DNA of 64,000 nt from UBA1952 sp965246905 (GTDB lineage: Bacteria > Bacteroidota > Bacteroidia > Chitinophagales > Chitinophagaceae): positions 124,001 to 188,000 of the forward strand of contig CBDFFZ010000002.1 in the NCBI GenBank assembly GCA_965246905.1. The letters are read 5' to 3'. The position numbers and the translations under genes are program-made. The notes beneath the pieces are model-generated. The model searched no databases. It saw only the letters and a list, made by a program, of their open reading frames with translations, and had not been told where the DNA came from. This document shows positions 60,101 to 64,000 of the stretch, in pieces. Each line of letters opens with the position of its first letter. Position 1 is the first letter of the stretch.

Positions 60101-62279
60101 CTACTGTACAGGGTGAAGTTCCCGCACCCGCATATATACTACCTATACTACTATTCACAAGGCTCGTACTTTGCCCGAATTCATTATAAAGATTGAGTGA
60201 GTAGCTTAACGGAATACTCAGGTTGGAGCCTGCGCATGGGGAAAAATTGGATAGTGATAGCGATAAATCAAAATTAGTTGAGCCGGAAATTTCCTGAAAA
60301 TAGGCTTTGTTATAAATTCTCGAATGTCCTGTCCATTCCGGTTTCATGCCTGTAAGCAGATTTACTTTAGGAATGCTGGCAAGAGCAGGGACTGTTGGGT
60401 TCTGGATAGGGAACAGCAATGGTGAGTTATTATAGTTATCAGGGTAGCCCATAAGACCCGTCATGATAACTTTGCCTTCGTTATTATTCACGCTGAAGGA
60501 CATCTGTTTATTAGGATCGCTTGTTACTGTTTTTTCATAAAAAACTGATTTGCCGCTATTAAAGCCAAAATATTTATTCAACTCTAACTGTTCAGGGGAC
60601 ATGTAATAGTTTTTAGTTTCATGTCCTTTACCTATTTGCAGTTCGCTCCCGGCACCACCCTGTATCGCCACCCGGCCATCATCAGGCGTAAGTTTCGTGT
60701 GGATTAAGGGATATCCTTCTGCATCAGGCAATGATTTCAGGAATTTAAAGGCAGGATCATTTATATAAAAATAATTGTTGGCAGAATAATAATTGTTAGC
60801 GCTGCTATTGCCGGCAAGAGGTAGTAAGGGGCTAAACTGTCTGGCATCAAAATCTGCTGCCGTGTAAGGAGCATAGGATGAATTCCAGGCAAAATAGTTA
60901 ACGAACCCGAAGCGCGTAGTAGGTAAAGGAACTGGCAAGGTTTGCAGCCCTACTCTGCCTTCGTAATTATAATATTGCTGCAGTACTATTTGCTGCTCAG
61001 GCAGTGAGCTGAATTGCGTTACCGTTTGCCGGTTTTTCAGCAATCCGTCAAAATAGCTTATCACATGCTTGTTCTTTCCTTCTTCAGCAAACGTAGATTG
61101 ATAATTCCAGTTGAACAGGTCACTCATGTGTACATACCCGCCACCTATTTCATACAGGTAATTACTGTTTACGCTGCTTACCAAACCCTGATCATTACTC
61201 AGGGACCACGGCCCATAAATGGTATTTTTATATTGATTTTCATCCGGCCTCAAAATCCTTACACGATAGACAAGAAATCCCTGCTTGTATATAAGCGGAA
61301 TGTTATACTCGGATTTGTTCGTAATAATCCGCGTAGCATTATTTATGAAATTATATCTAACTTCATTAGGGGCAAGTGTGGCGAATGTAGGCTTGCTAAT
61401 GTTATAAGCTGTGGACGCAAACGAAACTTTGTAGTTATCCACATATGTCCATTCTAATTCATACATTGCAGGTGAGGGTTCCTCTCCTGTAACAACGTTC
61501 CATTTAACTTTCAGTATATTACCAGTACTGCTGGGTAAATCTTTGCTAACGTTCAAGGTAGCTGCCGAACCAACAGCCGATTTCCAGCCGAGTCCATTTT
61601 TCAGATCTTTATCGTATTTCTGGTCTTCAAGGCCGATTTCCAGATTCCAGTTTTTCTGCATTAAAGCATAAGATGTTGCTGACGTCAGGAAGCCCACGGG
61701 CGGTGTTGCGCATGGGTTCACCTGGTAGAGACATGTAAAATCATAAACATCAATTACATCGACCTCTATTTTGTAATATCCGTAATATGTTTTCATGTGT
61801 ATATCCTGGTATGCATTGATCGAATCCGGATTATAGCTTATGGTTAAAGTATCGTACTGTATCTCGGATACCAAATCATTGCCCGGCTCGGTGTATCCTT
61901 TAATCTTATAGTAAAGGCGGTAGGTGTAAGAAGGGTATACTTTCGGGAGAGCTTCATCATGATTGATTTGAAATTTTACAAAAGAGCGCATCTCCTTAAT
62001 TTTAAGATGGTTGATGCTATTATTAGAATTGCCGGAGAATAGTTTAGTCCACAGTGTACTGCTTATGGCAGTAAAATGATTTTGTGCATTACCGCCCGGC
62101 ACAACAATAGAAGAAGCTTGAATTACAGGGTGTGTGTATTCTGTATGTTTGAACTCATATGTCTGCGCGTATATATCTCCTTTCCATGCAGGTAACAGAC
62201 ATACAACTATGCATAAAGAAAGGATATTCTTAATGAGGTTAACCTTATTTACCCGACACATTATAGAAAAAGGTTTCAT
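51111..62279 (-). CDS. Giant Rhs polymorphic toxin (3722 residues)
   Basis: Signal peptide (IKNILSLCIVVCLLPAWKGD, cleavage near YAQ), a roughly 1900-residue extracellular N-terminal part with beta domains and Cys residues, then Rhs/YD repeats (about 1980-2640; YDRAGNLMYTVPPEG, YYYNSLNQLTKESSPDG, YDASGNLKTD, NEYYIRDASGNILAVYRQ). A helical insert of about 390 residues (2645-3035) interrupts the shell before ELTNHLGNVMAVV. A GC-rich beta domain (3130-3320) follows, then the core end RFGFNGQHKDNEIAGTGNHN...LGRRWNVDP (about 3430-3470). The tip (about 3490-3722) ends VLGHYPAYTKLASKLGARRF, WNKMSAAEQWTANTKFLDRM, KPGSFYQQELNYLFGKGY: a C-terminal module seen in other Rhs proteins but not assigned here. 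The Rhs shell stores the toxin until delivery. Confidence 0.92.
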   Translation of the reverse strand: MKPFSIMCRVNKVNLIKNILSLCIVVCLLPAWKGDIYAQTYEFKHTEYTHPVIQASSIVVPGGNAQNHFTAISSTLWTKLFSGNSNNSINHLKIKEMRSFVKFQINHDEALPKVYPSYTYRLYYKIKGYTEPGNDLVSEIQYDTLTISYNPDSINAYQDIHMKTYYGYYKIEVDVIDVYDFTCLYQVNPCATPPVGFLTSATSYALMQKNWNLEIGLEDQKYDKDLKNGLGWKSAVGSAATLNVSKDLPSSTGNILKVKWNVVTGEEPSPAMYELEWTYVDNYKVSFASTAYNISKPTFATLAPNEVRYNFINNATRIITNKSEYNIPLIYKQGFLVYRVRILRPDENQYKNTIYGPWSLSNDQGLVSSVNSNYLYEIGGGYVHMSDLFNWNYQSTFAEEGKNKHVISYFDGLLKNRQTVTQFSSLPEQQIVLQQYYNYEGRVGLQTLPVPLPTTRFGFVNYFAWNSSYAPYTAADFDARQFSPLLPLAGNSSANNYYSANNYFYINDPAFKFLKSLPDAEGYPLIHTKLTPDDGRVAIQGGAGSELQIGKGHETKNYYMSPEQLELNKYFGFNSGKSVFYEKTVTSDPNKQMSFSVNNNEGKVIMTGLMGYPDNYNNSPLLFPIQNPTVPALASIPKVNLLTGMKPEWTGHSRIYNKAYFQEISGSTNFDLSLSLSNFSPCAGSNLSIPLSYSLNLYNEFGQSTSLVNSSIGSIYAGAGTSPCTVATGTLVAGNLVIGKETIDYKVTYNPADVDAAVKMLLYPVDPNPVPFNYVSPYPSCLKTKQSFINAATDNINLNCEDEGTQSKCVEYEQLLMNELFPMSRYGKYKEMQIRDGYYIVGENKGLFAMVGWDETISSTYPYQASTPMDAYTAYSQPIIPLHTPVYQGRPIYRYQVFLRRYGNTQVPNMGGLTTYDLADMDVRDFIEHFNNDIARALLELHPEYCDFKRMYCDQSGLESRLRGIKTYDEAVSLGLNTLNAIALADNTLNSAIGGNTSTPANDLINQKVFYPSSNSWVSKRIDQVVFKRIVCDPDGNGSNNCSNQIDLLSVTDLNNRIAGSLTFIRDRFITELIQQYIGNRQTRMAHYPTKAGQGLAYTCQARILKMELDPTGPKLIKNFYSGDNDDQINTDPTNGFPMNGEQTTTLSANYGINNATAIPLNYIAYNNHESQTYGSYADAIVNNLKNCITTSNGTVNFTALRTAILNSMASSPGNLWKGNLTPGILGNILTTFNIQIDDLCNPYLIDYLPHYGPANKCRDEQFFTDLNAILTSSGIRTNMIDAVRYNTIKYGSFTVNPLSNTFALQLGKAFYTSNTPASFSLNYKIVYNSDHTLCCYIYTGSAANDGSSVKIYLYHVNHDPIKATYNTYNESGGITGTLNTNLGNILCDGSGGNSTPTSTYVTANVSGGSVSQDLVGILSGIPEDNNELSTCLSCQELKTAYADFETQISSPASPIKIMGPGHPLFEDALRSFLNFRFRKQHATQKYIDFIEGCNLSDQYRLNAYYAYLHASTGVGNSPSLPATDAVDNYLKGINPNYRHFYYFVPGNYPISTNITASHLYADFTGFPKDQLRSIKNGLQALSLPSNTLIINDLEGGGSNTNVLGDLFVHYIDGAATYYTSTLNTGAIAPANMNWYPDLCGINTCPGSNNVTMTEQLIYVKDNGQQFPFRQFHFDLVNTSLSNSSLSSLVYKFNKYIMPDPSRGYVKFNKYTSTINTDNLDVTKKEYLNYVYTQSFTPGTLEASRNNLLPVQLKNNIQSGNGYAVNYQNYPYVSYFNANRGGLSGDLYVQKSNTGSAGLADVSNIIAQVKNSTGYHFPSSAGPLTSGSEQVAVSTLYGNKLWYHMINPATRLHRNFWIDMPASLRRTDFRDFGLLSIEIAPAAETVRKFKVRMQKPGGPVMEAYGKADFNLTNQPVSLYEHVMLCDNDDAVVDTGITCYELQLADAYKNAEGSFAKYLDDTRIDFTARFNQHIRTNITDKLEMQTPQSKYIVTLYGYDRAGNLMYTVPPEGVQPIADAKTSLVNDYIENPVSFTRYTGQHYGELPDITPNHKKVTDYYYNSLNQLTKESSPDGGSTQHYYDKAGRELFSQTAKQAVENKFSYSLFDEQSRPVETGQITGYASIKQYASDMLENKFIYDYAAIAGTIMSNSRDEVIHTFYDAAPIALAVQNGMSKQENLRGRVATVARYSRLYGNAVGNTAFTLALHYSYDLSGNVQTMTYDMPMLADIKQQYKRIDYDYDLYSGKVTLVSYNRSFADQFYQRYSYDDDNRITLTETSKDGILWDKDAEYKYYPHGPLARTSLGALQVQGIDFAYTLQGWLKSTNGDSPDPVKDPGGDNTANSAYQKDLVKSTLYYFKNDYKPIDGRDYSNAAGSSMATIPDLDQPGAAAPQSLYNGNIAAAMVIPGYFPSIYTNYKYDQLNRIRSATYKLPDYTATTAAGILKSFSDPIFNGQATQNAGQAGSATTPDDIYRSDYSYDMDGNLTALKRYGLKAAPSAPGHNNGQAYLMDDLEYKYAPNQLNNRLTDYTDAANHSSGFTNDLKYYTGTSPVRLDYDASGNLKTDLSNNLDNITWNPYGKASAIKFSNAKTLSFLYDPMGNRFSKSMINDPDFQHSNEYYIRDASGNILAVYRQLQQYKQQPLTPHLSNAIVSSGTMDTDLPVALSGDKAFSGALVDAIVDDGTDPVFIESQLGARLPGYYLTHSPAVKAALLAGGESLPGNILKAAQEKIYTALGHSFHADFFTPLFADTNQAVRRSHIGLLAADTADMHRMLLEAGSPVATDDPEAFAEVMDDVFGGMSNDSIMAVLDRTMDSSRRSGAAMRLLQQDYSDISAEGWAYGSMHNYLISAILPELDDTDLAAYCDQLYQEDGTWRLGFDELVPPKERLTIIYEENPAEFLGALKSRPHAGEALAEAIDATPSLTAFSLLGRLTADAPSGGYPQLALENVLDYNRFFLSEHHIYGSSRIGMKTYWPREYSYQWDNTKTAGENALVLAGSEFSYRRPWYSRVYNSLIQAGGKVPYGYASTMPVYSERVLGQKRYELTNHLGNVMAVVTDKVTEAKANPADALPATAVRRASLYAAYDYYPFGMLMPERYVEDNTVQCVPMTHTRYITVPVVLDHVEVITPTTTSPIRIIPKTGTLAEYQPQQAGVSPRSGGVLLTPRPSGGVRAAIAFGGPAGGARYAAAGLRLVDVGGTHSIRAELVAYDAGGGEEQVLAQAEPDENGDLSLSGTAERPGTVSVRIRGGIGAQVRLERALLVSYHEEETLDMTTAAVAGRVEDIGGATVSYEGPVAGQSPAESGYVLSRTDQKPPEGVIALAGSVPSGTLVRLRTKVISVNDRDNQGVLVELQQMDVATGKPVTLAEQGVAYGGDVILEKEVQGTGALSVAYTGAANAKVVITAVQLETIDKVQGNYVVMECNEDEVGGKDYRFGFNGQHKDNEIAGTGNHNTAMFWEYDTRLGRRWNVDPVVNPSVSLYSVMEGNPILRNDPNGDYSRVGAWIRNALWGGNGIARQNSGKDKGEWGVRYGQEELTSEGKGFVSHFQTEGSRHQSYGEAVQEYKNNEQQFDFAKEHGQLKQMDDGWHRESDGKNINEPMSLPDKANVLLSNLAIGTLGNAPQLQIVNATKGEITVLGHYPAYTKLASKLGARRFQIPTNVWNKMSAAEQWTANTKFLDRMILRGDNIRLATPLNQVKPGSFYQQELNYLFGKGYNVSSDGLWLVK

Positions 62280-62943
62280 AGTTTAAAAATTTTTTTAATT
62301 TTGCAGTCTTGCCATTTGGTACTATAAGCCGGGTATGATCAAATATTGTTGCTGATATTTGGTCTGACATATCAAAGCAAACAATATCCATTTTTATAAA
62401 ATTGCTCACATTATCAGAATAGCCTGCAGGATAATTGAATGTTAGGTTATAGCTAATCGGCTTTTTGGTAGCCTTGTTAAATGTTATATTTAACTCATTA
62501 ATCATCTTCGTCTCTTTAAACCTGAATTTAAGCACTATCTGCTCGTGTGTTTCACGCAGGACCGAAGTGGTCATTTTTTTGTTTATGTCCTCCTCGCTAA
62601 GAAAATAGGTTTTGTTATTGTTGATCTTATCGAGCGCTTTCTGCGACAGTGTACCTAAATTGAGTATAGAGGCTGTTTTTGAGCTATGGTCAATGTTCAG
62701 GTACCATGATTTGTCGCATAATACCATTCTTAGGTTGCTAGAATCATAAAAATTTTTCCCTTCATTCACTACCATTCCACTGATTTTTGATGTAGATCCA
62801 TCCGGATATGTACAGCCTATAGTATAGTGCATGGAGCAGGCTTTCATAAAAACCTGAAAAGATTTGATATATTCATTTTCCAACCTTCCGCCTCTTGCCT
62901 GCAGTGATAGCAGCAAGAGTAATAAAATAATAAAGTTTTTCAT
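62245..62943 (-). CDS. Secreted protein of the Rhs operon (unknown)
   Basis: 232 residues with signal MKNFIILLLLLLSLQARGG. Beta-rich: MHYTIGCTYPDGSTSKISGM, MVLCDKSWYLNIDHSSKTAS, ISYNLTFNYPAGYSDNVSNF. The shape (a beta-sheet barrel after a leader, Lys/Asn-rich strands) recalls LolA-like carriers, but the match is not firm. It overlaps the Rhs start by 35 bases and so is co-translated; perhaps a chaperone or secretion aid for Rhs. Confidence 0.7.
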   Translation of the reverse strand: MKNFIILLLLLLSLQARGGRLENEYIKSFQVFMKACSMHYTIGCTYPDGSTSKISGMVVNEGKNFYDSSNLRMVLCDKSWYLNIDHSSKTASILNLGTLSQKALDKINNNKTYFLSEEDINKKMTTSVLRETHEQIVLKFRFKETKMINELNITFNKATKKPISYNLTFNYPAGYSDNVSNFIKMDIVCFDMSDQISATIFDHTRLIVPNGKTAKLKKFLNYETFFYNVSGK

Positions 62944-62946
62944 TCT

Positions 62947-64000
62947 TTAATAAGGAGAATCGGGTGGAGTGATGACCCCGCCACCGGTGGGATATGTATT
63001 TTTCAAGGATTCTCTGGATTCTTTAATGGTAAGGATACCTTTTTCCGTTTCTTTTTTAACCCTTACCAGTTTTCCTTCATTACTGTATTCCATAAGGGTA
63101 GCCATGTGATTTTCATCAAGCATCGCTACAAGGCGCCTATTAGCCGCATTATATACATAACTCTTCATATTAGCTGTTACCGGCAATATTCTAAAGTCAT
63201 CCAATACTACCCCCCCCGTCATACAATTCAGATTGAGTAGTTGCCCTTGCAGGGAAGCAGGAATGGTTATCTCTCCTTCATAAAGCACCCAACCATCGAT
63301 AGAGGGTGTTTTTGCCACTGGTATACAGTTGATATTACCCACATTCAGGCGCAGCCCGGTTACGGCGGTTGCCTCTGATTTTTGCCAGAAGTCGATTATA
63401 TATTTAGTGCCCGGGCGGAAATAGAATGTTTTTAGTGCACCGGCATTTATACCACCCACAGGTATCTGGAATGTCGTTCCGGCGTTTGCGATCTGTAAGG
63501 CCTGAGTACCTGTATGGGCTACCGTTTTTATTATGCTCATGCCGGTGCCCAAAAGCGTATTAGCATCTATCTGGCCGCTGATTGTTTTCCTGATATCGTT
63601 CTGATAAAAGAAGTAAGGGGGCAGGCCCGGCGTAGCAGGGTTTGGCTTTGGTACTTCCGCAAAGTCTTCAAAATTCTCACTTATAGCGTTGTTATATGCG
63701 CAATTGTTTACGGTAGCGGTAAGCATTCTGTTTGAGTAGCCCATGATATTAGAATGTCTGTTCTTTACCGCATCTTCAACTTCAAGATCTGCGCCCCAGG
63801 GCGAATATGCGATGACAGTACTGGCTACTTGCCATCTATTACTGGTGCCCGAAATTTTCAAGTGCTTATAAAATTCATCATTACTTGGTCCGCCCGGGAA
63901 TAGCCACAGCATGGATAAGCTGTTGAACAGCCCCTTCTTTTCATCGGACTGTATAGAGCCGGCATAATATTCACGGGCAGCGTGGGGCAGGTATTCGGAA
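62947..64000 (-). CDS. Large secreted protein of the Rhs operon, C-terminal 351 residues
   Basis: Frame open to the window edge, so the 5' end is missing. Contains a carbohydrate-binding-like jelly-roll (about the middle: GTKYIIDFWQKSEATAVTGL, then GWVLYEGEITIPASLQG, VVLDDFRILPV). It ends in a YD-like tail: SYVYNAANRRLVAMLDENHM, ATLMEYSNEGKLVRVKKETE, KGILTIKESRESL. This tail is the usual end of the protein encoded just upstream of Rhs genes in Bacteroidota; role unknown. Ends 4 bases before the next gene. Confidence 0.75.
   Translation of the reverse strand, partial: SEYLPHAAREYYAGSIQSDEKKGLFNSLSMLWLFPGGPSNDEFYKHLKISGTSNRWQVASTVIAYSPWGADLEVEDAVKNRHSNIMGYSNRMLTATVNNCAYNNAISENFEDFAEVPKPNPATPGLPPYFFYQNDIRKTISGQIDANTLLGTGMSIIKTVAHTGTQALQIANAGTTFQIPVGGINAGALKTFYFRPGTKYIIDFWQKSEATAVTGLRLNVGNINCIPVAKTPSIDGWVLYEGEITIPASLQGQLLNLNCMTGGVVLDDFRILPVTANMKSYVYNAANRRLVAMLDENHMATLMEYSNEGKLVRVKKETEKGILTIKESRESLKNTYPTGGGVITPPDSPY

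Overview
The window looks like a chromosomal segment of a Bacteroidota bacterium, probably of the Chitinophaga type (order Chitinophagales). This rests on Bacteroidota-restricted protein families (DUF4835, DUF4296, DUF4836, DUF3127, DUF6029), on several promoters of the form TTTG-(17-21)-TAnnTTTG, and on the roughly balanced base composition of the housekeeping genes. Family names come from recognising protein sequence by eye; no search was run.

Region 1 (1-39.5 kb) is mostly ordinary chromosome. It starts with the 5' end of a REP-associated tyrosine transposase beside REP-like repeats, then alaS, a TPR/MORN pair split by one in-frame stop, two secreted DUF3857/transglutaminase-like proteins, tRNA-His, a DUF3127 protein with an SSB-like acidic tail, two lipoproteins, an HslR-like S4 protein, pnuC, a DUF4139 protein, two acyl-CoA dehydrogenases, two TlpA-like thioredoxins, a DUF6029 barrel, a LytS/LytTR-type two-component pair, padR-pspC behind a visible operator, holB, coaBC-DUF4835-DUF4296, pyrG, a 12 x 21 bp tandem repeat, a metallo-hydrolase, a PaaG-like hydratase/isomerase, ssb and a helix-hairpin-helix protein. 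Two families of extragenic repeats are scattered between these genes.

Region 2 (39.5-51.1 kb) is accessory, AT-rich and on the minus strand except where insertions interrupt it. A possible integron attC site precedes a HEPN-like gene, whose stop codon lies in the terminal repeat of a decayed IS3-family element. Beyond the IS lies a series of promoterless, start-less Rhs C-terminal tips, each followed by a small putative immunity gene. One tip is a papain-fold (Tox-PL-like) toxin whose YrhB/Imm35-like immunity gene has been cut by the IS. Three other modules are related to each other: hydrophobic tips paired with single-membrane-span immunity proteins. An IS1595-family element with three passenger genes has entered the array in the opposite orientation.

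Region 3 (51.1-64.0 kb) is the expressed Rhs operon, also on the minus strand: a large secreted protein whose 5' end lies outside the window, a 232-residue secreted protein, a 3722-residue Rhs protein with its own C-terminal toxin tip, and its immunity gene. Regions 2 and 3 together look like a polymorphic-toxin locus in which new tips are recombined onto one delivery protein and old tips are displaced downstream with their immunity genes. Identical 70 bp repeats and repeated core fragments supply the homology, and many displaced modules are decaying through stops, frameshifts and IS insertions.
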